Positions 43,596-51,450 are shown, numbered from the stretch's first letter. The stretch is DNA of 64,000 nt from JAFNGF01 sp964567045 (GCA_964567045.1 CAZMLE010000004.1:1-64000); one strand, 5' to 3'. Notes: a model not told the origin generated them from the sequence alone. Numbers and translations: made by a program.

Positions 43596-44225
43596 ATGTA
43601 CAGAAAGTTGATTTTGTTTGTTGGCGTTGTCTTAATGCTGGTCTTGGCGTCCACCAGTTATGGCATCGTGATAGGCAACTTTGAACAGCAGATGGACAAC
43701 TTCGGCCCGACATGGGAGACACCAGCCCCAACATTGACTTATAGCACAATCGGAGCGACGTTGGGTAGCAGTAGTCTCGCTGTACAGCCCAACGTAAACG
43801 GTTGGCAATGGTCATTTATGCATGAAGGTATTCTGGACCTCGCTACCAACAATATACTCTCGGTTGACGTGACGTGGCTCGCTGACGAGTGGGGAACAAC
43901 TCCCTGGTGCAACTTTAAGGATGTCGCAATCAACAGCGATGGCCCAAGTGGTTGGATGCAGCTTTCCCCCACCGATCCGGCCAATCCGAGCTGGCCTGGT
44001 AGCTGGGATCCTGCAGGCTGGGGTGACAATACCAGGACCCTTACCTGGGACTTTTCGGGCTATGACGCGACTGGCGCCACGTGGATGCAGTTAATTTTCT
44101 CCACGAATTTTGGCGGCACTACCCCAGGCAAGTATTACATCGACAATGTGCAGTTGATTCCCGAGCCGGCCACAATCGCTCTGCTCGGCTTGGGCGGACT
44201 GGCTCTGCTTCGCAGGAAACGTTGA
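43596..44225 (+). CDS. PEP-CTERM secreted protein
   Basis: 209 residues with a strong AAGGAGGAG site upstream. Signal peptide MYRKLILFVGVVLMLVLASTSYG. The middle is a beta-sandwich-like domain rich in Trp and Gly, reminiscent of carbohydrate-binding modules (WQWSFMHEGILDLATNNILSVDVTW; TRTLTWDFSGYDATGATWMQLIFSTN). The C-terminus is a classical PEP-CTERM tail: IPEPATIALLGLGGLALLRRKR, the signal for exosortase (EpsH)-dependent sorting. No exosortase gene is in the window. A leader of about 110 bases and a terminator frame a single-gene transcript. Confidence 0.92.
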   Translation: MYRKLILFVGVVLMLVLASTSYGIVIGNFEQQMDNFGPTWETPAPTLTYSTIGATLGSSSLAVQPNVNGWQWSFMHEGILDLATNNILSVDVTWLADEWGTTPWCNFKDVAINSDGPSGWMQLSPTDPANPSWPGSWDPAGWGDNTRTLTWDFSGYDATGATWMQLIFSTNFGGTTPGKYYIDNVQLIPEPATIALLGLGGLALLRRKR

Positions 44226-44268
44226 CCATCGCGTAGTATTCGTTTGGCAAATCATTTGGCAGCAGTTG

Positions 44269-44304
44269 GGGCCTATACTGACTGTGTATAGGCCCATTTC
44301 TTTT
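44269..44304 (+). terminator. Intrinsic terminator after PEP-CTERM gene
   Basis: GGGCCTATAC and GTATAGGCCC form a perfect 10-bp stem with a 7-base loop, followed by ATTTCTTTT. Confidence 0.85.
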
Positions 44305-44389
44305 AACCTGATGACCACTGCCTGATAACCTAGCATCCTGATGACTTAATATTACAGAGACTGCGCCGCGTCGTCTCGATGTATCGGGA

Positions 44390-45007
44390 TCATGCTCGGA
44401 TGATGTCGGCGATTTTCATAAGGCGGGTAGTGTTATCGCGTTCGGCTTCGGAAAGTTTATCGTAAATGAACCGGATGGTTTCGTGCAGTTCGGGAATGAC
44501 CACATGCTCCAACACGTTGACCCTTCGGCGGGTCATATTAAGCTCAACGGCCAACAGCCGAGCTTGCTTTTCCTTCTCCGCTAACTCAATCAAACTATCA
44601 AAAGCACGCTCCAAGGCCATAAGAGCAACGTCTAATTCCCCGGATGTCGTTGCGAAGCCGTAGCAGATAATCTCGCCGGAGATTTCCTTGCTCAAATGCG
44701 GCACCCTCACGTTCATTACGCGGGCGAAATCGATAGTCAAGCTGAGTTTTTTCGTCGGGACTTCGAGAGCAGCCTTAGTGTGTTCCGGCTCCATAGTTGC
44801 GCGGGCCAGCATAAAGCGTCGGCAGGTTTCCAATAGCTCCTGTTCGACCTTCTCGCGGAGCGGCTGAATCTGTCTGGCGATGTGAATTAGCTGGCGGGAA
44901 AGCTCATCGCGTTTCTCGCTGAGTAGCCGATGGCCACGCTGCGCAAGCGCGACCCGCCTCCGCAGGTTCAATAGCTCCATTCGAGTTGCATTAACATTTG
45001 CAAGCAT
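44390..45007 (-). CDS. atpD: V-type ATP synthase subunit D
   Basis: 205 residues; central-stalk (rotor) subunit. Long N- and C-terminal helices with MLANVNATRMELLNLRRRVALAQRGHRLLSEKRDEL at the start and LNMTRRRVNVLEHVVIPELHETIRFIYDKLSEAERDNTTRLMKI at the end are diagnostic. It is the last gene of the operon H-I-K-E-C-F-A-B-D. Its final 18 codons occur again, degenerate, at 43259 and 42271, suggesting that the 3' end of this gene has been an insertion point. Confidence 0.95.
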   Translation of the reverse strand: MLANVNATRMELLNLRRRVALAQRGHRLLSEKRDELSRQLIHIARQIQPLREKVEQELLETCRRFMLARATMEPEHTKAALEVPTKKLSLTIDFARVMNVRVPHLSKEISGEIICYGFATTSGELDVALMALERAFDSLIELAEKEKQARLLAVELNMTRRRVNVLEHVVIPELHETIRFIYDKLSEAERDNTTRLMKIADIIRA

Positions 45008-45055
45008 AACTTACTCTTTTTTAGCGCCGAGTTTGCCGGTCGCTGACGCTTCCGG

Positions 45056-46474
45056 CTATGACGTGGTCGCCGCAATCTCCGCGGCTAATCTGTCGCCCTT
45101 GCGAAATCGCGGCATATATTTTTCTATCAGCTTAACGTCGATACGCTTTAATTCGGCGTTGTCAAACATGCTCAACAGCTCCCAGCCAAGATCGAGAGTC
45201 GTTTCAATCGTGCGGTTCTCGTAATAGTCCTGGCAGACGTATCGCTGTTCAAATTTCTTAGCAAATTCCATATACTTTTTGTCTTCTTCCGAAAGGGCAG
45301 CCTCACCCATAATTGTCGCCAGCTCCTCCATCTCTTTTCCGCGGGCATAAGCTGCGTAAAGCTGATTGTAAAGGTCAGCATGGTCTTCGCGGGTCCGGCC
45401 TTTCCCGATCCCTTTATCTTTCAGCCGAGATAGGCTGGGCAAAACATCCACAGGCGGCGAAATGCCTTTTCGATGCAGCGGACGCGACAGAATAATTTGC
45501 CCCTCAGTAATATAGCCGGTAAGGTCCGGCACCGGATGGGTCTTGTCGTCCTCCGGCATAGTCAATACCGGGACGCTGGTGATAGAACCTTTTTTGCCTT
45601 TGATTCGTCCGGACCTCTCGTAAACCGTTGCCAGGTCTGTGTAGAGATATCCGGGATAGCCGCGTCGGCCCGGCACTTCCTTTCTGGCGGCGCTTATTTC
45701 TCGAAGCGCTTCGCAGTAATTGGTCATATCGTTCAGGATGACCAATACGTGCATATCCAGATCGAAGGCCAGATACTCGGCGGCGGTAAGGGCAAATCTC
45801 GGCGTGGCAATTCGTTCGATGGCAGGGTCGTTTGCCAGGTTGAGGAACATAACCGCCCGCTCGATGGCGCCGGTTTGTTGCAGGTCGTCGATAAAAAACT
45901 GCGCCGCCTCAAAAGTGATGCCCATAGCTGCAAATACGACGGCGAATTCCTCGCCTTTTCCCAAAATAGTTGCCTGGCGGGCAAGCTGAGCGGTAATATT
46001 ATCGTGAGGAAGGCCCGATCCGGAAAATATCGGCAGCTTCTGGCCACGCACCAGCGGGTTCAAGCCATCAATTGTCGATATACCGGTCTGGATGAACTCG
46101 ATGGGGTAATCACGGGCATAAGGGTTGATGGGACTTCCGTTGATGTCCATCAGCTTGTCAGGGATTACCGGCGGACTGCCGTCTTTCGGCTCACCCAGAC
46201 CGTTGAAAACTCTGCCCAAAATATCCGGGGAGACGCCAAATTCCAGCGGTCTGCCCAAAAATCTAACTGTGCTGGCGTTGACGTCCACGCCGCGCGTGCC
46301 CTCGAAGACCTGCACGAGAGCCTTATCTCTCTCGACCTGCAAAATTTGGCCGTGACGTATAGAACCGTCGGCAAGCTCTATCTCGACGATGTGAGCATAT
46401 TTTGCCTGGTCGACCATCTCGACCAGCATCAAGGGCCCTGCAATTTCAGCGACTGTCTGATACTCTTTCAGCAT
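45056..46474 (-). CDS. atpB: V-type ATP synthase subunit B
   Basis: About 472 residues from ATG 46474 (AGGAG 6 bases upstream). Non-catalytic ring subunit: no P-loop GKT, instead GQKLPIFSGSGLPHDNITAQLARQA. Conserved LGRVFNGLGEPKDG, IQTGISTIDGLNPLVRGQK, VVFAAMGITFEAAQFF, DMTNYCEALREISAARKEVPGRRGYPGYLYTDLATVYERSGR and GQIILSRPLHRKGISPPVDVLPSLSRL. It partners with subunit A in the cytoplasmic head. Confidence 0.97.
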   Translation of the reverse strand: MLKEYQTVAEIAGPLMLVEMVDQAKYAHIVEIELADGSIRHGQILQVERDKALVQVFEGTRGVDVNASTVRFLGRPLEFGVSPDILGRVFNGLGEPKDGSPPVIPDKLMDINGSPINPYARDYPIEFIQTGISTIDGLNPLVRGQKLPIFSGSGLPHDNITAQLARQATILGKGEEFAVVFAAMGITFEAAQFFIDDLQQTGAIERAVMFLNLANDPAIERIATPRFALTAAEYLAFDLDMHVLVILNDMTNYCEALREISAARKEVPGRRGYPGYLYTDLATVYERSGRIKGKKGSITSVPVLTMPEDDKTHPVPDLTGYITEGQIILSRPLHRKGISPPVDVLPSLSRLKDKGIGKGRTREDHADLYNQLYAAYARGKEMEELATIMGEAALSEEDKKYMEFAKKFEQRYVCQDYYENRTIETTLDLGWELLSMFDNAELKRIDVKLIEKYMPRFRKGDRLAAEIAATTS

Positions 46475-46502
46475 TTCCAACTCCTGATCCTGTAAACACA
46501 GC

Positions 46503-48275
46503 CTATACTGTTGCAGGCTGCAATTGCTTGATTTGCTCGTCGATTGTTTGCCTTATTTTGGCGATTTTTCCGATATTATTCTCCGGGATATATTTTGCTC
46601 GGGCGATTTCTTGGCGCACCGGGAGTTTAAAGATGTCGGCGGTTTCCACTCCTATCTCAATAGCCTCCAGTCCTCGCTGGTGAAAATGAAGCACAGTCTT
46701 GAGCATCTCATATTGCTTGACCATCGAAGTATAAGTATCGACCTCATGAAAAGCGTTCTGGTGCAGGAAGTCCTCGCGAATGGACCTGGCTGTCTCCAGC
46801 GTCAATCTTTCTCTGGGCGATAAGGCTTCGGCGCCCACCAGCCTGACGATTTCTCGAAGTTCAGATTCCTGCTGCAGAAGACTCATCGCCGTTGCCGACA
46901 GTGCTTCCATCTGCTGGCCTTGCTCGGCGTCCTGGAAGCATCCTTTCAAGTATTGCTGGTAGAAAGAATAGGAGGTCAGCCAGTCAATCGCCGGAAAGTG
47001 CCTGGCGTATGCCAGCTCTGCTTTCAGGGACCAGAACACTTTAACCACGTGTAGTGTCGCCTGGACAACCGAGTCTGAAAGGTCGCCGCCCGGCGGGCTG
47101 ACTGCTCCGATGACCGACAGCGCGCCTTCTCGCTGCGGACTGCCAATGCACTGAACTCTGCCGGCTCTTTCATAAAACGCCGCGATTCTGGCGGCAAGGT
47201 ACGCGGGATAGCCCTCTTCAGCGGGCATCTCTTCCAGACGCGTGGATATCTCTCGCATAGCCTCAGCCCATCGGCTGGTGCTATCTGCCATTAAACCCAC
47301 GGTATAGCCCATGTCGCGGAAGTATTCAGCGATGGTAATGCCCGTGTAGACCGAGGCCTCTCTGGCTGCCACCGGCATATTCGAAGTATTTGCGATCAGC
47401 ACCGAGCGTTGCATTAATGGCTCGCCGCTGCGCGGGTCTTTCAATTCCGGGAACTCCGTCAACACGTCTGTCATCTCGTTGCCTCGTTCGCCGCAGCCGA
47501 CGTAAACCACGATGTCGGCGTCGACCCACTTGGACAATTGATGCTGAATGACCGTTTTGCCCGAGCCGAATGGGCCGGGCACACAAGCGGTGCCGCCCTT
47601 AGTGATCGGAAAGAAAGCGTCGATGACTCTTTGGCCCGTGCCAAGAATTGTGTTTGGCGTGAGGCGATTTTTTACCGGCCTGGCACTGCGGACAGCCCAT
47701 TTGTGCATCAGTTTTATCTGCTGCTCGCTGCCATCGTCAGCGGCGCAGATGGCCACGACTTCATCCACGGTGTAGTCGCCTTCGGCGATTTTTTGGATGG
47801 TCCCTTTGACGCCGGGCGGGACCATAATCTTGTGAAGGACCATCGTGGTTTCCTGGACCTGGCCGATAATGTCGCCGGCCACCACCACTTCACCATTTTT
47901 TATCGTGGGCTTAAAGTGCCATTTCTTCTGTCTGTTCAAGCCCGGCATGGCACTTCCCCTGCTCATAAAGTTGCCTTCGGCTTTCACCAGTAAGTCCAGC
48001 GGTCTTTGGATGCCGTCGTAAATGCTTTCGATCAGGCCCGGCCCTAACTCGACGCTCAATGGCGCCTGAGTGTCGATTACCTGCTCGCCGGGACCGATGC
48101 CTTCGGTCTCTTCGTAGACCTGTATCGAAGCCTGGTCACCGTGTAGCTCCACGATCTCGCCGATGAGGTTCAATTCGCCCACCCGCACGACATCGTACAT
48201 TCGCGCGCCTGCCATACCTTCGGCGACCACGACGGGACCTGCCACTTTTACAATTCTGCCGGTTTTCGCTTCATC
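46503..48275 (-). CDS. atpA: V-type ATP synthase subunit A (catalytic)
   Basis: About 590 residues from ATG 48275 (AGAGGA 8 bases upstream). Walker A GPFGSGKT at 235-242, and the catalytic region VVYVGCGERGNEMTDVLTEFPELKDPRSG and ADSTSRWAEAMREISTRLEEMPAEEGYPAYL. The inserted domain characteristic of V-type A subunits (about 110-200, HFKPTIKNGEVVVAGDIIGQVQET) is present. The 48276-48375 stretch to atpF holds a word-repeat tract, yet the reading frames are intact. Confidence 0.97.
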   Translation of the reverse strand, partial: DEAKTGRIVKVAGPVVVAEGMAGARMYDVVRVGELNLIGEIVELHGDQASIQVYEETEGIGPGEQVIDTQAPLSVELGPGLIESIYDGIQRPLDLLVKAEGNFMSRGSAMPGLNRQKKWHFKPTIKNGEVVVAGDIIGQVQETTMVLHKIMVPPGVKGTIQKIAEGDYTVDEVVAICAADDGSEQQIKLMHKWAVRSARPVKNRLTPNTILGTGQRVIDAFFPITKGGTACVPGPFGSGKTVIQHQLSKWVDADIVVYVGCGERGNEMTDVLTEFPELKDPRSGEPLMQRSVLIANTSNMPVAAREASVYTGITIAEYFRDMGYTVGLMADSTSRWAEAMREISTRLEEMPAEEGYPAYLAARIAAFYERAGRVQCIGSPQREGALSVIGAVSPPGGDLSDSVVQATLHVVKVFWSLKAELAYARHFPAIDWLTSYSFYQQYLKGCFQDAEQGQQMEALSATAMSLLQQESELREIVRLVGAEALSPRERLTLETARSIREDFLHQNAFHEVDTYTSMVKQYEMLKTVLHFHQRGLEAIEIGVETADIFKLPVRQEIARAKYIPENNIGKIAKIRQTIDEQIKQLQPATV

Positions 48276-48298
48276 CATTCTCAAAGTCCTCTTTTGTC

Positions 48299-48372
48299 TT
48301 ACCACAGAGCACGCAGAGAATAGTCTTTCAATTATATTTATCTCCGCGTTCTCTGCGGTCTCAGCGGTCGAT
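48299..48372. repeat. Word tract (CACAGAG / CTCTGCGGTCTCAGCGG) between atpF and atpA
   Basis: ACCACAGAGCACGCAGAGAA and the complementary CTCCGCGTTCTCTGCGGTCT halves flank an A/T-rich centre, as at 1723-1803. Confidence 0.75.
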
Positions 48373-48375
48373 CTT

Positions 48376-48696
48376 TTAACTATTATGCAAAATATTTATG
48401 CCTGTAGCCATCTTAAGCACCTTTGCCAGCGCTTCGGTGGCAAAGCCTTCGGATTCGGCGGTAAACGGCACTACCAGGACACAGGGTGTCGCCGACCCCT
48501 CGTAATCTGCAAGAACCGTGTCAGCAGCCGGGGCTATGTTTTCCGCCACAAGTATCAGGGCATATTTGCCCTGAATTATCTTTTTGGCGTTTTCGATTAC
48601 GTCAGCCTCATCGGTGACCGTGTATGTATCGACTCCCAGTGCCGCAAACGGCGTCACAAAATCGGTGTCACCTAATACCGCAATTTTACCTTCCAC
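48376..48696 (-). CDS. atpF: V-type ATP synthase subunit F
   Basis: 106 residues; small rotor subunit. MEGKIAVLGDTDFVTPFAALGVDTYTVTD at the start is typical, then KYALILVAENIAPAADTVLADYEGSATPCVLVVP. It normally follows subunit C directly; here an S23 gene flanked by word tracts intervenes. Confidence 0.9.
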   Translation of the reverse strand: MEGKIAVLGDTDFVTPFAALGVDTYTVTDEADVIENAKKIIQGKYALILVAENIAPAADTVLADYEGSATPCVLVVPFTAESEGFATEALAKVLKMATGINILHNS

Positions 48697-48697
48697 A

Positions 48698-48733
48698 ATT
48701 CGTTGCTCGTCGCCCGTCGCTCGTGGCTCGTTA
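48698..48733. repeat. Word tract (CTCGTCG) beside the S23 gene
   Basis: TTGCTCGTCGCCCGTCGCTC and GTGGCTCG words between atpF and the S23 gene stop. Confidence 0.75.
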
Positions 48734-49084
48734 TAGTTTACCGATAAGGTTCACAAGCATACGAGACTCATGGTTTATATCTTCTGCTAAATCTTCCAGT
48801 TTTTCCTTTGTTATATAATTCCTTCTGTGAGCAATAATTGACTGAGTATCCAGTTCAGCACAGGAACCTAATGAAATATATAAAAACTGTTTATACTCTT
48901 TATTGTGCTGCCTTACGAATCCTTCAGGTATGTTTGACGGAATTGATACGGCCGCCTTTCTCATCTGGATGACCATACCGTATAATTCTTCTCTTGGAAA
49001 GGTAGCGGTTACTGCGTAGACTTTATCTACGATTTCGATTCCTTTTTGCCATACCTTTAAATCTTTGTAATCCTTGACTTTCAT
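48731..49084 (-). CDS. Four-helix-bundle protein, S23 / 23S rRNA intervening-sequence family
   Basis: 117 residues, four predicted helices: KDYKDLKVWQKGIEIVDKVYAVTATFPREELYGMVIQMRKAAVSIPSNIPEGFVRQHNKEYKQFLYISLGSCAELDTQSIIAHRRNYITKEKLEDLAEDINHESRMLVNLIGKL is fully of the family pattern (not shown in longer runs). These proteins were first seen inside 23S rRNA intervening sequences and resemble the Avd proteins of diversity-generating retroelements. Here the gene lies, in the operon direction, between subunits C and F, with word tracts on both sides. Function unknown. Confidence 0.88.
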   Translation of the reverse strand: MKVKDYKDLKVWQKGIEIVDKVYAVTATFPREELYGMVIQMRKAAVSIPSNIPEGFVRQHNKEYKQFLYISLGSCAELDTQSIIAHRRNYITKEKLEDLAEDINHESRMLVNLIGKL

Positions 49085-49097
49085 TTGTCACCCTACA

Positions 49098-49142
49098 AAA
49101 CGAGTCACGGGTCACGAGCGAGAGTCACGGTTCACGAAAGGC
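49098..49142. repeat. Word tract (GTCACGG) between S23 gene and atpC
   Basis: CGAGTCACGGGTCACGAGCG and AGTCACGGTTCACG words. The atpC stop codon lies in this tract. Confidence 0.8.
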
Positions 49143-50196
49143 GGTCCAAAATAAGGTGCGGGTCCAGGAAGTTCTTCTTAGCCGTCAATATCAGCCGAAC
49201 CGTGCGGATTTCGTTCTCCTTCATTAGAAAATACGCGATAATCGGCTGAGGGCCGGTGACAATCTGAATCGTTGTCTTCAGGAATCCGAGCAGGTGTTCA
49301 TCGCAGCGCTGCTCAAGTCTCAGGAAGGATTTGTTCGCCACCAGGTAATTAGCACCTGATTCAACAACTTCATAATAGGGCGTCACGAAAAACAGCGGTC
49401 CCAGCGACTCGTATCCAAGCTCCAGCCCGCGCTGCAATCGCTCCAGGTCAATATAGCCGCCTTCCAGAAAAACGTTACGCTCTGTTCCCGCAAAGCGGGG
49501 GCCCTGCTCGGATTCAGTGAATTTGAGCCGAAGCATAGTGCGGATGTTGGTCAAATCAATCTGGATTCGGAGAAATCCGAGCAGAAAAATACTTTTTAGC
49601 TGGCGTGCCCTTTTTAGATTGTATTCAGCCTGCACCTTATCGACCGCGTAGTCAATCTGACGGATATCTTTGTTCTGGTAATAAGCCAGAACCGCCTGCT
49701 CTATCGCCTGCTGCAAGTAATCCGGCAGCCCCGATGCAGCGGAGTAATTTTCCTGTTCAAAGACCTTTTCAAACTGCTCGGGGGGAAAATTGCCGTCATT
49801 ACTGTAATCGACTCCCAGCGGTTTTTCTGTCAGAGTTCTTCTGAGTGCCAGCCGGATATTGGCAAAATCGTCCCGCGTTCTAAAAGGCTCTACGAGCGAC
49901 TTATCGAGCATCAAATCCGCGAAAAGCTGACGGACCGCCTGCCTTCGGGTTCGCAAAACATCCTCCACCTCCACAAAGTTTCTGCCGGCTCCGGGCATAG
50001 CGTATTCGGTTGCGCTTAAAAAGCTCGCCGCTGCTTCCAGGCTTTCGGCATTGGCCATATCCAGCAGCGCGGCTCTGGTGAGCATCTGCATCTCGTACAT
50101 TCGCACCAGAGCTGTCTGGCGCACATATCGCCAGTCGTCGTCGCCTACAGGCGGATAAATGTAAAAATCAATGATAGAATGTTCAGCAACGGCCAT
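49132..50196 (-). CDS. atpC: V-type ATP synthase subunit C
   Basis: 354 residues; links the rotor to the membrane part (V-type C / d subunit). Typical helical repeats: LVRMYEMQMLTRAALLDMANAESLEAAASFLSATEY and IYPPVGDDDWRYVRQ near the start; QLKSIFLLGFLRIQIDLTNIRTMLRLK mid-protein; LGFLKTTIQIVTGPQPIIAYFLMKENEIRTVRLILTAKKNFLDPHLILDRLS at the end. The stop is generated within the adjoining word tract, so the last few residues usually present in this subunit appear to be lost. A GC palindrome adds EQGPRFAGTE at about 49486. Confidence 0.9.
   Translation of the reverse strand: MAVAEHSIIDFYIYPPVGDDDWRYVRQTALVRMYEMQMLTRAALLDMANAESLEAAASFLSATEYAMPGAGRNFVEVEDVLRTRRQAVRQLFADLMLDKSLVEPFRTRDDFANIRLALRRTLTEKPLGVDYSNDGNFPPEQFEKVFEQENYSAASGLPDYLQQAIEQAVLAYYQNKDIRQIDYAVDKVQAEYNLKRARQLKSIFLLGFLRIQIDLTNIRTMLRLKFTESEQGPRFAGTERNVFLEGGYIDLERLQRGLELGYESLGPLFFVTPYYEVVESGANYLVANKSFLRLEQRCDEHLLGFLKTTIQIVTGPQPIIAYFLMKENEIRTVRLILTAKKNFLDPHLILDRLS
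49486..49504. repeat. GC palindrome in atpC
   Basis: CCCGCAAAGCGGG with flanks TTC and GGCCC, in frame, encoding part of QGPRFAGTE. Confidence 0.55.
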
Positions 50197-50201
50197 CTAT
50201 A

Positions 50202-50230
50202 TTTAGCCCCGCAATTTATTGCGGGGTTAG
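50202..50230. repeat. Palindrome CCCCGCAATTTATTGCGGGG at atpE/atpC junction
   Basis: Reads TTTAG-CCCCGCAATTTATTGCGGGG-TTAG. It supplies the TAA stop of the E subunit. Confidence 0.8.
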
Positions 50231-50820
50231 TTCTCAAACAGTTCCTTTGCCAATTCGATTTCCAGCTCTCTGCGTGCCTGATTTAGCAGCACCTCAAATG
50301 AGACATTGGTTCTTATCTTGCCGCGTCTTAAAATAAAGCCCCCTCCAAGCTCCAGCCTCTGGTCGGACAGTCTTAAGTTACCTTTGTTCTGGCCGGCCAG
50401 CCGTTGATTAACCTGATTGACAAGCTCCTGGTCGATTCGCTTTTCGTTTTTATCGACGACAACCTCTTCGTTGCCGGTTTCGACTGCGCCAACCATTAAG
50501 TCGGTTATAAGCCGGCGATATCGGTCGTCCGGCAGATTCAGCAGTTGCCGGCGGGCCTGCTCAAAGACTTCATCCAGTATTTTCCGTTTCTCCATCAGAA
50601 GCTCTTTGGCGATTTGCATTCTCGCTGCTGCCAAAAGATGCGATTTCTCTTCTTCGGCGGCCTTTTGAGCAAGGGCGTCAGTTTGCCTTTTGTACTGGGC
50701 CAGTTGCTCATCGAGCTTGGCCTGCTCGGCAGCCTGTTTTTCTTGAGCCTGCCTTTTTATCTTCTCGGCCTCCGCGCTTGCGTCAGCGAGTATCTTTGCG
50801 ACCACATTTTCGGCGTCCAT
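50227..50820 (-). CDS. atpE: V-type ATP synthase subunit E
   Basis: 197 residues; peripheral stalk subunit that pairs with H/G. Long N-terminal coiled coil (VVAKILADASAEAEKIKRQAQEKQAAEQAKLDEQLAQYKRQTDALAQKAAEEEKSHLLAAARMQIAKELLMEKRKILDEVFEQARRQL) and a compact C-terminal domain (DVVDKNEKRIDQELVNQVNQRLAGQNKG region). Its stop codon lies in the palindromic repeat that precedes subunit C. Confidence 0.9.
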   Translation of the reverse strand: MDAENVVAKILADASAEAEKIKRQAQEKQAAEQAKLDEQLAQYKRQTDALAQKAAEEEKSHLLAAARMQIAKELLMEKRKILDEVFEQARRQLLNLPDDRYRRLITDLMVGAVETGNEEVVVDKNEKRIDQELVNQVNQRLAGQNKGNLRLSDQRLELGGGFILRRGKIRTNVSFEVLLNQARRELEIELAKELFEN

Positions 50821-50857
50821 AATTGTCGATCCCGCACTTTGTCTGCATTTTATGATT

Positions 50858-51352
50858 CTATGCCACTTTGGGCCAACTGATGCCGTACAGCAGCATAAAC
50901 AGAGTTGTCAGCAAGCCCAGAATGGCGTAAATCTCAACCATCACCGCGAAAACGACGCCCGCCTTAAACGCCAGCTCAGGCTTTTTGGCGGCCATCAGGA
51001 TACCGGCCGATGAGACTCTGCCCTGATAGATTGCGGTCACAAGACCCGCAATGGCGACTGGTAAGCACGCCATTAGAATTGATAGGCCTGTGACCAGACC
51101 TATCTTTTCGGAAACGCCGCCCTCGAAGAATTTGAGATTGAGCATTACCATAAAGGCGGCCAAAAATCCGTAGAATCCCTGCGTACCAGGCAGCACCACC
51201 ATAATAAAGAACTGGCCGTAGCGTTCGGGCTTTTCACTCAATATGGCTGTGGCGCTCTTGCTGGCAACGTGGATTCCCACTGATGAGCCGATGCCGGGCA
51301 AAAACACCGCCAACCCTGCTCCAGTCAAAGCTAATGCCATTCCATAATCCAT
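50858..51352 (-). CDS. atpK: V-type ATP synthase subunit K (proteolipid), Na+-type ligands
   Basis: 164 residues, four membrane helices (two hairpins), forming the rotor ring. Helix 2 carries LPGTQGFYGF (54-63), the loop/third helix IYQGRVSSAG with Gln110, and helix 4 FAVMVEIYAILG with Glu140. In Enterococcus hirae NtpK the ions bind Leu61, Thr64, Gln65, Gln110 and Glu139; the equivalents here (Leu54, Thr57, Gln58, Gln110, Glu140) are all present. I infer a Na+-dependent enzyme, though this needs testing. Only one carboxylate per four helices also matches NtpK. Confidence 0.92.
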   Translation of the reverse strand: MDYGMALALTGAGLAVFLPGIGSSVGIHVASKSATAILSEKPERYGQFFIMVVLPGTQGFYGFLAAFMVMLNLKFFEGGVSEKIGLVTGLSILMACLPVAIAGLVTAIYQGRVSSAGILMAAKKPELAFKAGVVFAVMVEIYAILGLLTTLFMLLYGISWPKVA

Positions 51353-51372
51353 TGCTGAACCTCTCTTTCAAG

Positions 51373-51450
51373 ACCCCCACGTAAAACGTGGGGGCTAAAT
51401 ATTTAGCCCCGCAATCCTTCGACCCGGCTCAGAACGGGTTCATTGCGGGG
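51373..51450. repeat. Nested palindromes at atpI/atpK junction
   Basis: CCCCCACGTAAAACGTGGGGG, then CTAAATATTTAG, then CCCCGCAA-(insert)-TTGCGGGG, where the insert is CCTTCGACCCGGCTCAGAAC plus flank. At 50202 the same CCCCGCAA/TTGCGGGG stem has only a TTTA loop, so a CTTCGAC element appears inserted into another repeat. Confidence 0.85.

Noticed and set aside
42271..44450. Integron cassette array
   Set aside because: Fragments are atpD 3' ends, not attC sites, and no integron integrase is present in the window.
48731..49084. Diversity-generating retroelement (S23 protein similar to Avd)
   Set aside because: No reverse transcriptase, template repeat or variable repeat was found near it.
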